A model generated the notes under the pieces. It saw only the letters and a list, made by a program, of their open reading frames with translations, was not told the origin of the DNA and did no database searches. A stretch of DNA of 36,597 nt from an uncultured Eubacteriales bacterium (GTDB lineage Bacteria > Bacillota > Clostridia > Christensenellales > Aristaeellaceae), in the NCBI GenBank assembly GCA_902790015.1, contig CADAQF010000023.1, positions 1 to 36,597 on the forward strand, given 5' to 3'. Made by a program: the position numbers and the translations under genes. Positions 26,169 through 33,460 of this stretch are shown here, piece after piece (the stretch's first letter is position 1; every line of letters starts with the position of its first letter).

Positions 26169-26196
26169 ATTATAATCTATTCTTTCGCGAAAACAA
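26169..26196 (-). promoter_or_regulatory. Promoter of the tct operon
   Basis: On the minus strand TTGTTT and a perfect TATAAT are 16 bases apart. The weak -35 box suits a promoter that needs an activator such as the divergent AraC protein. Confidence 0.6.
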
Positions 26197-26220
26197 GATG
26201 GATAATTGACTGCTTTTATT

Positions 26221-26238
26221 CCAAAATTGCGGTTTTGG
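26221..26238. promoter_or_regulatory. Inverted repeat next to the araC-type promoter
   Basis: CCAAAA and TTTTGG flank six bases and end one base before the -35 box of the AraC gene. The position suits an operator for autoregulation or for control of both divergent promoters. Confidence 0.35.
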
Positions 26239-26239
26239 A

Positions 26240-26268
26240 TTGAACATTTCCCGGAAAGCTGATATAAT
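26240..26268 (+). promoter_or_regulatory. Promoter of the AraC-family gene
   Basis: TTGAAC (26240-26245), a 17-base spacer and TATAAT (26263-26268) with TG one base before the -10 box. The predicted transcript begins near 26275. Confidence 0.7.
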
Positions 26269-26287
26269 GACGGGGGGTGAAAAAGGC

Positions 26288-27199
26288 GTGAAGGAAGAGA
26301 TCTCGATCGTATACAACGATATCACGGAGGACTCTGTTTACCGCATCCATTCGCCGCTGTGGGAGGAAGGGCCGTATATCGCCACGGGAGCGGGGCATTT
26401 TTTCGCGCGGAAAAAGTACAGCGTGGAACGGAACAATCTCCCGATGTATCTGGTGCTGCTGACCGTGTCGGGCAATGGGCTTATAGATTACCACGACCGG
26501 ACGTTCCAGCTGTCGCCCGGCACGGCGGTCATCATCAACGGCATGGAATACCACCGCTACAGGACGGACCCGGGGGCGGACATGTGGGATTTTCTTTGGC
26601 TGCGCTTCTCGCCCCGCGGGATGGAGGGGATCGTCCGCCTGGCGGACAGCTATAATACCCTGCCGATCCCGGCGCATTCGCCGGAGCTGGTTTCCTGGTT
26701 TGAGGATTTCGTGGCGCAGGCGGACGCGGAAACCATTCTGCAGGAGCTGCAGCTTTCGTCCATAGGAGCCAGGGTGTTCGCCGAGCTGATCCGGCTAAGC
26801 GGCGAGGCTTCCTCGCAGGAGCTGCATAAAAGCAGCGGCGGGAACGCGCTGGTGCTGGAATCCATGAGGCGTATTCGCGCGGGATATTCGGAAAGGCTTT
26901 CGGTGGAAGAGCTGGCGGCCAGCTGCTACATGACCCGCTTCGCCTATATCAGAAGCTTTTCCCGGCTGATCGGGGTGACGCCCTACCAGTATCTGCTCCG
27001 GGTGCGGATGGACAGGGCCAAGCTGCTGCTGGAAACTACCGACCGGCCCATCACGGAAATTGCCCAGACGGTGGGCTTTTCGGATCAGAACAACTTCGCC
27101 AAGCAGTTTCTCAAGCAGTGCGGCGTTTCGCCCACCCGCTACCGCAAGCAGTTCGGAAAGGGGTATACGGACTCATCCCGTCCGGTTCCGTTAAAATAA
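26288..27199 (+). CDS. AraC-family transcription regulator
   Basis: The product has 303 residues. The N-terminal cupin-like sensor (about 35-120) contains LTVSGNGLIDYHDRTFQLSPG and NGMEYHRYR. The C-terminal pair of helix-turn-helix motifs spans about 200-295: LSVEELAASCYMTRFAYIRSF, then ITEIAQTVGFSDQNNFAKQFL, followed by the family end GVSPTRYRKQF. I start at GTG 26288 because the promoter -10 box covers 26263-26268. The in-frame ATGs at 26240 and 26267 lie upstream of or within the promoter and could not be in the transcript. GGGGGG lies 10 bases before the GTG. Divergent from tctC, it probably activates the tct operon in response to the transported acid (inference). Confidence 0.9.
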   Translation: MKEEISIVYNDITEDSVYRIHSPLWEEGPYIATGAGHFFARKKYSVERNNLPMYLVLLTVSGNGLIDYHDRTFQLSPGTAVIINGMEYHRYRTDPGADMWDFLWLRFSPRGMEGIVRLADSYNTLPIPAHSPELVSWFEDFVAQADAETILQELQLSSIGARVFAELIRLSGEASSQELHKSSGGNALVLESMRRIRAGYSERLSVEELAASCYMTRFAYIRSFSRLIGVTPYQYLLRVRMDRAKLLLETTDRPITEIAQTVGFSDQNNFAKQFLKQCGVSPTRYRKQFGKGYTDSSRPVPLK

Positions 27200-27202
27200 T
27201 GG

Positions 27203-27231
27203 TTGACAAAACAAACGGAAGCGGATATAAT
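27203..27231 (+). promoter_or_regulatory. Consensus promoter of the tRNA-Trp gene
   Basis: TTGACA and TATAAT are both perfect and 17 bases apart, as expected for a strong stable-RNA promoter. The tRNA starts 13 bases after the -10 box. Confidence 0.85.
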
Positions 27232-27243
27232 AGCACTGTTTTT

Positions 27244-27317
27244 AGGGGAATGGTGTAATGGTAACACGTGGGTCTCCAAAACCTTTGTTGAGGGTTCGAA
27301 TCCTTCTTCCCCTGCCA
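27244..27317 (+). tRNA. trnW: tRNA-Trp (anticodon CCA)
   Basis: The 74-base gene includes an encoded CCA end. The acceptor stem AGGGGAA pairs with TTCCCCT, the D-arm is GTGT-AATGGTA-ACAC, the anticodon loop is CTCCAAA, and the T-arm contains GGTTCGAAT. The anticodon stem has one G-T pair and a T-T mismatch at its outer end. It has its own consensus promoter and terminator. Confidence 0.95.
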
Positions 27318-27326
27318 GACGGAAAT

Positions 27327-27352
27327 CCTGCAGCGAAAGCCGCAGGGTTTTT
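27327..27352 (+). terminator. Terminator of tRNA-Trp
   Basis: CCTGCAGC and GCCGCAGG pair around a GAAA loop with one mismatch, followed by TTTTT. Confidence 0.8.
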
Positions 27353-27450
27353 GCTTTGTGTGATTTTGTTTTTTTCAGCATGCATGATGGATAAGGGGCG
27401 GGATATTCCGAACGGATAACGAAATCTTAGGGATGAAAAACGAATAATTG

Positions 27451-27479
27451 TTGCGGAATAGGAACCTTTCCGGTATAAT
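27451..27479 (+). promoter_or_regulatory. Promoter of deoD
   Basis: TTGCGG and TATAAT are 17 bases apart. The predicted leader is about 118 bases long and ends in a strong hairpin beside the start codon. Confidence 0.6.
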
Positions 27480-27574
27480 ATACACGGTGTTCAAGGTAAA
27501 TGAAAACGATCTGCGTGGATATGAGCGACCTTCAGAAGAAAAAACGGGACTTTTTCGGACAGAGGAAAGGGGGT

Positions 27575-27596
27575 GGCGTCCCCCGGAGGGGACGCC
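27575..27596 (+). promoter_or_regulatory. GC-rich hairpin just before the deoD start
   Basis: GGCGTCCCC and GGGGACGCC pair perfectly (9 bp) around CGGA. The hairpin ends 7 bases before the ATG and contains the best purine-rich stretch (GGAGGGG), leaving only GGGAAAA free. It may limit translation. Confidence 0.55.
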
Positions 27597-27603
27597 GGGA
27601 AAA

Positions 27604-28302
27604 ATGGCTACACTGCACAATACCGCTGCCAAGGGCGATTTTGCAAAGACCGTGCTGATGCCCGGAGACCCGCTCAGGGCCAAGTTCATCGCGGAAAACT
27701 ATCTGGAAAACCGGGTGCTGGTCAACAACGTCCGGGGCATCCAGGGGTACACCGGGGAATACAAGGGAAAGAAAGTGTCCGTCATGGCCTCGGGGATGGG
27801 CATCCCCTCGATCGGCATCTATTCGTATGAGCTGTACAATATGTACGACGTGGAGAACATCATCCGCGTGGGCTCCGCCGGGCTGATCGACCCGGAGCTC
27901 AAGATCCGCTCGGTGGTGGCGGCCATCAGCGCCTATTCCAATTCGTCCTACGGTGAGCAGTTCGGCTTCAGGGGAAACCTGGGCGCGGCGGCGTCCTATC
28001 CGCTGCTCAAAAAGGCGGAGGAGGCAGCGGCCCGGCTGGGCGTGCCGATGTACATAGGGCCCACCTATTCATCGGATTCTTTTTATGACGAAAACAGCCA
28101 GCTTAAGGTGCTTCAGAAGCTGCACGTGCTCTGCACCGAAATGGAAGCCTACGGCCTGTACCTGAACGCGGCCAGGGCCGGCAAGAACGCCCTGGCGCTG
28201 CTGACCATTTCGGACAACCCCTATACCGGGGCCACCTGCACCGCGCAGGAGGTGCGCGAGACCTTCACCCAGATGATGGAGATCGCGCTGGAGATCGCGT
28301 GA
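27604..28302 (+). CDS. deoD: Purine nucleoside phosphorylase, DeoD type
   Basis: The product has 232 residues; hexameric bacterial PNPs are about 235-240. It splits purine nucleosides with phosphate, giving a free base and (deoxy)ribose 1-phosphate. Marks are the phosphate loop VLMPGDPLRAKFIAENYL, GMGIPSIGIYSYELY, RVGSAGLI, the ribose site TEMEAYGLY, and SDNPYTG, whose Asp matches the catalytic Asp of the family. I start at ATG 27604, where homology begins; open-frame codons upstream are leader sequence. Its last bases overlap the GTG start of the DUF523 gene by four bases (GTGA), so the two are coupled. Confidence 0.93.
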   Translation: MATLHNTAAKGDFAKTVLMPGDPLRAKFIAENYLENRVLVNNVRGIQGYTGEYKGKKVSVMASGMGIPSIGIYSYELYNMYDVENIIRVGSAGLIDPELKIRSVVAAISAYSNSSYGEQFGFRGNLGAAASYPLLKKAEEAAARLGVPMYIGPTYSSDSFYDENSQLKVLQKLHVLCTEMEAYGLYLNAARAGKNALALLTISDNPYTGATCTAQEVRETFTQMMEIALEIA

Positions 28303-28733
28303 GGCTGCTGGTGTCCGCGTGCCTGCTGGGCGTATGCTGCCGCTACGACGGGCAGAGCAGGCCGGACGAGCGGGTGCTTTCCCTGGGGAAGCGGCATACG
28401 CTGATCCCGGTATGCCCGGAGCAGCTGGGCGGCCTTTCCACACCGCGCTGCCCCTGCGAGCGGCAGGGGGACAGGGTCGCGGCCTGGGACGGGACGGACA
28501 GGACGGAGGCCTACCTTCGCGGGGCGGAGGAGGCCTTCCGTCTGTACAGCGTCTTAGGGTGTCAGGCGGCCGTGCTCAAGGCCAAAAGCCCCTCCTGCGG
28601 CGCAGGGCGGATATACGACGGCACCTTTTCGGGGACGCTCAGGCCGGGAGACGGCGTGACCGCGGAGCTGCTGAAGGCGCGGGGCGTCCGCGTGCTGGAC
28701 GAAGATTCGGCAGGACAGCTTGAGGAAGAGTGA
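28299..28733 (+). CDS. DUF523 family protein
   Basis: The product has 144 residues and a GTG start overlapping the deoD stop. The conserved Cys-containing blocks of DUF523 are present: SACLLGVCCRYDG at the start, VCPEQLGGLSTPRCPCE, then KAKSPSCGAGRIYDGTFSG. The Cys pattern suggests metal or iron-sulfur binding (inference). The biochemical role of the family is not known to me. Translational coupling to deoD suggests co-expression in nucleoside salvage, though DUF523 genes occur in many contexts. Confidence 0.85.
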   Translation: MRLLVSACLLGVCCRYDGQSRPDERVLSLGKRHTLIPVCPEQLGGLSTPRCPCERQGDRVAAWDGTDRTEAYLRGAEEAFRLYSVLGCQAAVLKAKSPSCGAGRIYDGTFSGTLRPGDGVTAELLKARGVRVLDEDSAGQLEEE

Positions 28734-28822
28734 AATAAATACCGCTTTTTTACTTTTCACGGGAAGAAACGGGCGCTTTCATTCGTTTGATACAGGGAAA
28801 GATGTGGAAAGGAAGTATGGGT

Positions 28823-29875
28823 ATGAAACGAATGCTGAGAAGGGCCGCGTGTCTGTTACTGGCGCTGGCGCTTTTCATGAGCGGAGCGCAGGCGGCCCCG
28901 TGCCGGGACGAAAGGGAGATGACCGCGGCCAGCGAGAGCCTGCGGGCGCTGGTGAGCCTGTTCGGCGCGGCAGCGCTGATGAAGGGCGCCGACGGACTGG
29001 AAGAGGGCGCGCCGGCGGACGGCCCGCTGGTGGAGGGCGTGCTGCTGCTGGGCCTGTCCCGCGGGCTTCTGCCCAGGGTGGACGGCGACCCGGCGGACGG
29101 GAAGGAAACCGTATCCGAGGAAACGCTGAACGGCTACCTGGCGGAGCTGTTTGCAGCGCCCGCGCAGACGCCCGAATCGCCCGCCTGCCCCTGCATCACA
29201 AGGCAGGGAAGCAGTCTGACCTTTGACTACAGCGATACGGAAACGGAGACCGCCGGCGGGGCGCGGATCTATTCCGCGGTACGGCAGAACGGCCGGGTGC
29301 TGGTGAAGGCAGATGCTTACGCGACCCTGACCAACTGGCAGAGCCTGCCCGAGGAGGTGGCGGAGGACTGCCTCACCTGGGAATGCGCGATGAGCCTGAC
29401 GCTGGAGGAAACGGCCTCGTCCCGCTTTGGCTATCGGCTGGTTTCCTTCACCCGGGGGCCGGAATGGGCCTTCGGGGCGCTGGATACCTGGCGGGAAACG
29501 GCGGGAGACGGCTATACTTTGAACCTGCCCGAAGGGGCGGCGCTTTTAAGCGCCTCCGGCGGGACGGACACCTACAGCCTGGACGGCATGACCCTGACGG
29601 TGGAAAGGCTGGTCCGCGGCCGGCAGGACCCGCTTTCGGCCCAGCGCACGAGGTATCTGGCCGCCCATCCGGACGCGCTGGTGATGATGGCTCCGGCGCT
29701 GTCCTACGCGACGATGGAAGCGCCCGGGGAATATGCGGTGGTCTGCGCACCGGAAGGGAGCGACACGGTATATCTTCTGACGCTGCGCTTTTCAAAGGAC
29801 AGGCAGGAGGAAGGCAGCTTTTACGGGGAAATACTCAGGAACGCCTTCTGGGCGAGCGGGATCGCCGCGGGATAG
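28823..29875 (+). CDS. Secreted protein of unknown function
   Basis: The product has 350 residues. The start at 28823 gives a normal signal peptide (MKRMLRRAACLLLALALFMSGAQA); ATGs further upstream in frame lie in or before the AAAGGAAG ribosome site. No lipobox is visible. The mature protein opens with a helical region, then a beta-rich part, and ends with a compact domain that includes YTLNLPEGAALLSASGG and EYAVVCAPEGSDTVYLLTLRF. I recognise no family. It lies 150 bases before a secreted phosphodiester glycosidase, and both may act at the cell surface. Confidence 0.7.
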   Translation: MKRMLRRAACLLLALALFMSGAQAAPCRDEREMTAASESLRALVSLFGAAALMKGADGLEEGAPADGPLVEGVLLLGLSRGLLPRVDGDPADGKETVSEETLNGYLAELFAAPAQTPESPACPCITRQGSSLTFDYSDTETETAGGARIYSAVRQNGRVLVKADAYATLTNWQSLPEEVAEDCLTWECAMSLTLEETASSRFGYRLVSFTRGPEWAFGALDTWRETAGDGYTLNLPEGAALLSASGGTDTYSLDGMTLTVERLVRGRQDPLSAQRTRYLAAHPDALVMMAPALSYATMEAPGEYAVVCAPEGSDTVYLLTLRFSKDRQEEGSFYGEILRNAFWASGIAAG

Positions 29876-30028
29876 GGACGCGGGGGCGCAACCCCTGCGA
29901 GACCTTTGCGGATTTGTCTCACGGCAGATTCGCCGGGCAGAAATCGCCTGCGCGGTTCCGTTCCCGCGGCGTACATGCCGAAGCTTGATCAATACAAACG
30001 AAGAAAGATGAAAGAAGGATGAACGGCT

Positions 30029-30913
30029 ATGAACAGGAAATGGATCTGCCTGGCGCTTGCGCTGATGATGACGCTGACCGCGGGCGCCAGTCTGGCCGAA
30101 GGCTGGGGACAGGAGCCCCTGTGCTTTGGCAATCAGCCCACCTACGCGGCCTACGACGACCAGGATCATCTGAAGATCAATATCCTGAAGGTGGATCAGA
30201 GCCCGAAGCTGGTCTATTTCGTGATCGACGTACAGATCAGCGAACCCGGGGTGCTGAGCACGGTGTTCCACAACGACAAGGTGTTCGAGGCGGAAAATGA
30301 CAAGCAGCGCCAGAGCCGCATGGAAAAGACGGCGGTGCTGGAGACCATCGCCGAAAACCACGGCGCCGTGCTGGCCGTCAACTGCGACTTCTGCGGTTAC
30401 CACGAAAACGGCGTCATCATCCGCAACGGCGTTTTGTGCCGCGCCAAGAAGACCAACAAGCTCGACATGCTGATCATCGACGAGAACGGCGATTTTTCCC
30501 TGCACTACGACCGCTCCGGGGATAATCCCGCGGAGCTGGCGCAGGACCTGCTGGCCAGAAACGTCTGGCAGACCATCGAGTTCGGCCCGGCGCTGGTGGA
30601 AAACGGAGAGGCCCTGCCGCTGGACAATAAGACCCACGTCGTGTCCACCCGCTCCTCCCAGCTGGAGCCCCGCACCGGCATCGGCCAGGTGGGGAAGCTC
30701 CATTACGTGATCATCCTGGTGGAGGGCCGGAGGGACAACTATTCGGAGGGCATAAGCCTCCAGGGCTTTCAGCAGCTGTTCCTGGAATACGGGGCGCAGA
30801 CGGCCATCAACCTGGACGGCGGCGGCTCGGCCAAGGTGTATTTCTACAACCAGGTGCTGAACCGCCCGACCAGCCCCACCCGCCAGGTCAGCGACGCGCT
30901 GGTGTTCAAATAA
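30029..30913 (+). CDS. Secreted phosphodiester glycosidase (NAGPA/DUF2233 family)
   Basis: The product has 294 residues with a signal peptide (MNRKWICLALALMMTLTAGASLA). The core matches the family of the lysosomal uncovering enzyme and bacterial relatives: AVLAVNCDFCGYHENGVIIRNG, EFGPALVENGEAL, PRTGIGQVGKLHYVIILVEGR and the C-terminal signature TAINLDGGGSAKVYF. These enzymes hydrolyse GlcNAc or other sugars linked through a phosphodiester, for example in wall or capsule polymers; the substrate here is unknown. AGAAGGA precedes the ATG. No promoter was recognised in the 153 bases upstream. Confidence 0.88.
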   Translation: MNRKWICLALALMMTLTAGASLAEGWGQEPLCFGNQPTYAAYDDQDHLKINILKVDQSPKLVYFVIDVQISEPGVLSTVFHNDKVFEAENDKQRQSRMEKTAVLETIAENHGAVLAVNCDFCGYHENGVIIRNGVLCRAKKTNKLDMLIIDENGDFSLHYDRSGDNPAELAQDLLARNVWQTIEFGPALVENGEALPLDNKTHVVSTRSSQLEPRTGIGQVGKLHYVIILVEGRRDNYSEGISLQGFQQLFLEYGAQTAINLDGGGSAKVYFYNQVLNRPTSPTRQVSDALVFK

Positions 30914-31008
30914 GGAAAAAGCGGATGGCGCGCGCGTATGTTTACAAACCATACGCAGGGTTTGCGTAAAAATGTTCCCATAAATGGCCGGACATGCAAA
31001 AAAATCAG

Positions 31009-31037
31009 TTGACGCGGTACAGCGAACGCGGTATAAT
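31009..31037 (+). promoter_or_regulatory. Promoter of rpsU
   Basis: TTGACG and TATAAT are 17 bases apart, a strong promoter. It starts a leader of about 65 bases that can fold. Confidence 0.8.
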
Positions 31038-31047
31038 AATCGCACGG

Positions 31048-31093
31048 TCGCCATCCGCTGTAGGAAACAGCGACGTCCAGGCGAGAGTGGCGA
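31048..31093 (+). promoter_or_regulatory. Structured 5' leader of rpsU
   Basis: TCGCCA (31048-31053) can pair with TGGCGA (31088-31093), enclosing the hairpin CGCTGT-AGGAA-ACAGCG (31056-31072). The outer helix ends right before the GGGAGGG ribosome site, a position suited to translational control by S21 itself or by growth state (inference). Confidence 0.45.
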
Positions 31094-31108
31094 AGGGAGG
31101 GAAAAAAG

Positions 31109-31276
31109 GTGTCTGAGATCCGGGTTAAGGAGAACGAGTCTCTGGAGAGCGCGCTGAAGCGTTTTAAGCGCTCCAGTTCCGGCGTTCTGGCCGAGGTCCG
31201 CAAGCGCGAGCATTATGAAAAGCCCAGCGTAAAGCGCAAGAAGAAGGCGGAGGCTGCGCGGAAGCGCAAGTACTGA
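31109..31276 (+). CDS. rpsU: 30S ribosomal protein S21
   Basis: The 55-residue product has a GTG start, with AGGGAGG upstream. The sequence runs [20 protein letters not shown] and ends [18 protein letters not shown], which is characteristic of S21 in Gram-positive bacteria. It is about two residues shorter than the Bacillus protein in the loop before VLAEVRKRE. The protein sits on the 30S platform and assists initiation. It is expressed from its own strong promoter and ends at its own terminator. Short length and GTG start make it easy to miss. Confidence 0.95.
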   Translation: MSEIRVKENESLESALKRFKRSSSGVLAEVRKREHYEKPSVKRKKKAEAARKRKY

Positions 31277-31303
31277 GCCTGATGCCGGTTTGGAACCGGT
31301 TCC

Positions 31304-31335
31304 ACCCGTCTCCGGGTAACGGAGACGGGTATTTT
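31304..31335 (+). terminator. Terminator of rpsU
   Basis: ACCCGTCTCC and GGAGACGGGT pair perfectly (10 bp) around a 7-base loop and are followed by ATTTT. Confidence 0.85.
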
Positions 31336-31355
31336 AAATCGGAAGTGACTTGAAA

Positions 31356-32546
31356 ATGAAAAGGAGAATACATTTTCTCCTGATACTGCTTATATTATTG
31401 ACGGCCTGCCAGGCGGCTTTCGCCCAGGAGGCCGAAGACCTGACGAAGCGCTGCACACTTAAGGCGACGGTGGACCAGGAGCGGGTGAACCGGATCAACA
31501 ACGGTCGCTACGATCAATACTGGTCGGGCACGGGGGGATCGCTTACGATCCGTCTGCCCGAGGGAGAGGCCTGCCAGGGGATATCCCTTTCGTTTTTCCG
31601 GGACGCCGCGCCCCTGACCGTCTATGTCATGACGGACATGGGGATGTGGAAGCGGGAGGCCGTATATGCAGACGGCTTCAGGAACGCCTACATCCCCGTT
31701 CAGGCGCGGGGGGAAATCAGTGTCAGCGCGTCGAACGGCCAGGCGGAGTGGGCGCTGAGCGCCCTGTCTGTCTGGGGGGAGGGCGAGCTGCCCGAATCGG
31801 TCCAAAGGTGGACTTCCTGGCAGCCGGACGAGGAGGCGGAACTGCTTTTGTTCGCCACCCATCCGGACGACGAGCTGATCTGGTTCGGCGGGCTGATCCC
31901 CTATTATACCGTCGAGCGGGATATGAAGGTGCAGGTGGCCTACGCGGACGGGGCTTATTCGCCCAGTCGGGTCAACGAGCTGCTGGACGGGCTTTGGCAC
32001 TGCGGGGTGCGCCGGTACCCGGAGCTTGGGCCGTTTCGGGATTTCAAGGTGAAGTCCGAGGGCCTGGTCAGAGGCCGGTGGGGGAAAAACGCGGCGGAAA
32101 CCTGGTGCACAGCGGTCATTCGCCGCTACCGTCCCAAGGTGGTGGTGACCCACGCGCAGAACGGCGAATCGGGCCACAACCAGCACAAGGTGCTGAGCAA
32201 GGCCGTCGTGAACGCGGCGACCGAGTGGGCAGGGAACGCCGAAAAGGATCCGGACTCCGCGAAAAGCTATGGGACGTTCACGCCGCAGAAGCTCTATCTG
32301 CACCGCTACGGGAAGGAGCAGACCTTTCTGGACTGGACGCAGCCCCTGAGCACCTTTAATGGGAAAACAGGCGCAGAGATCGCGCAGGAGGCCTTTGACA
32401 AGCATATTTCGCAGGACCGGTCGGGATACAGGATCTATGTGTCCGGCCCCAACGATTCCCGGTATTTCGGCCTGTATTATTCGCTGGTCGGACCGGACGA
32501 GGCCAGAGACGACCTGTTCGAGCATATCGAAAATAGCGGAGAGTGA
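31356..32546 (+). CDS. Secreted PIG-L/LmbE-family deacetylase, probable lipoprotein
   Basis: The product has 396 residues. The N-terminus MKRRIHFLLILLILLTAC contains a lipobox (LTAC), so it is probably lipid-anchored outside. A TTG two codons earlier (31350) is an alternative start. Residues about 30-150 form a beta-rich, possibly carbohydrate-binding domain. The catalytic PIG-L domain starts with LLLFATHPDDELIWFGG (HPDDE at about 169-173) and has the second metal-binding cluster THAQNGESGHNQHKVL. The family hydrolyses N-acetyl groups of sugars using zinc, so a wall- or glycan-directed deacetylase is likely. Its stop overlaps or nearly touches the next gene, giving an operon with the YitT protein. 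Confidence 0.88.
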   Translation: MKRRIHFLLILLILLTACQAAFAQEAEDLTKRCTLKATVDQERVNRINNGRYDQYWSGTGGSLTIRLPEGEACQGISLSFFRDAAPLTVYVMTDMGMWKREAVYADGFRNAYIPVQARGEISVSASNGQAEWALSALSVWGEGELPESVQRWTSWQPDEEAELLLFATHPDDELIWFGGLIPYYTVERDMKVQVAYADGAYSPSRVNELLDGLWHCGVRRYPELGPFRDFKVKSEGLVRGRWGKNAAETWCTAVIRRYRPKVVVTHAQNGESGHNQHKVLSKAVVNAATEWAGNAEKDPDSAKSYGTFTPQKLYLHRYGKEQTFLDWTQPLSTFNGKTGAEIAQEAFDKHISQDRSGYRIYVSGPNDSRYFGLYYSLVGPDEARDDLFEHIENSGE

Positions 32547-32551
32547 GCCCG

Positions 32552-33442
32552 ATGGAGCATGCCAAGCCAAGCACCCGGAAAATACTGTGGGATTATATCG
32601 TAGTCGTCGCCATGGCCGCGCTGATGGCCCTGAATTACCAGATACTGATCCTGCCCAACGCCTTTGCGCCTACGGGGCTCAACGGCATCGCGACGATGCT
32701 GCAGTATGTTTTCCATTTCAGCATCAGCTATTTTTCCCTGATCGTCAACGTGCCGCTGGCCATATTGTGCGCGCTGCTGGTGGACAGGCGCTTCGCCCTG
32801 CGCACGATGGTGTTCACGCTCGTCTTTTCCGGGCTGCTGCTGCTGATGGAAAACGGTGTGATCGACCTGCACAGGGCTATATACCATACGCCGGACGGTA
32901 AAAGCACGCTGCTGGCGCCGGTGATCGCCGGCACGATCAACGGGCTGATCTACGGGGAATCCATCCGCCACGGCGCGAGCACCGGCGGGACGGATTTCAT
33001 CGCAGCCATCGTGCATAAAAAGCGCCCCGCCTACAGCCTGACCCACGTGGTGTTCCTTTTGAACAGCGCGGTGGCGGCGGCCAGCTATTTCGTGTACGAT
33101 TTCAACATCGAGCCCGTGGCCCTGTGCATCATCTACGCCCTGCTGACCACCGCGGTGTCCGACCGGCTGATCCAGGGAGGCAAGGAGGCCATCCGGGTGG
33201 AAATGATCACCGCCCATCCGCAGGACATTGCCGACGCCGTGATCAGCCAGCTGCATCACAGCTGCACGATACTGGACGCGACGGGCGGCTATTCCCATAA
33301 GGCAAAAAAGATGGTGGTCTGCGTCATCAACAAGCAGCAGATCACCCGGCTGACCGAGATCATCAGCGCCTTCCCGGATACTTTCGCGTGCGTGTCCTCG
33401 GTCAGCGAGACGCTGGGCAACTTCAAGAAGATCCGCTCCTGA
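32552..33442 (+). CDS. YitT family membrane protein
   Basis: The product has 296 residues with five to six membrane helices in the first 200 (LWDYIVVVAMAALMALNYQILILPNAFAPTGLNG is the typical opening), then a cytoplasmic DUF2179 domain (VEMITAHPQDIADAVISQLHHSCTILDATGGYSHKAKKMVVCVINKQQ). This is the standard YitT layout. Transport function is suspected for the family but not established. ATG 32552 follows GGAGAG; a GTG three codons earlier overlaps the previous stop. It is 18 bases before the next gene. Confidence 0.92.
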   Translation: MEHAKPSTRKILWDYIVVVAMAALMALNYQILILPNAFAPTGLNGIATMLQYVFHFSISYFSLIVNVPLAILCALLVDRRFALRTMVFTLVFSGLLLLMENGVIDLHRAIYHTPDGKSTLLAPVIAGTINGLIYGESIRHGASTGGTDFIAAIVHKKRPAYSLTHVVFLLNSAVAAASYFVYDFNIEPVALCIIYALLTTAVSDRLIQGGKEAIRVEMITAHPQDIADAVISQLHHSCTILDATGGYSHKAKKMVVCVINKQQITRLTEIISAFPDTFACVSSVSETLGNFKKIRS

Positions 33443-33460
33443 CGAAAAAGGAGAGTCATT

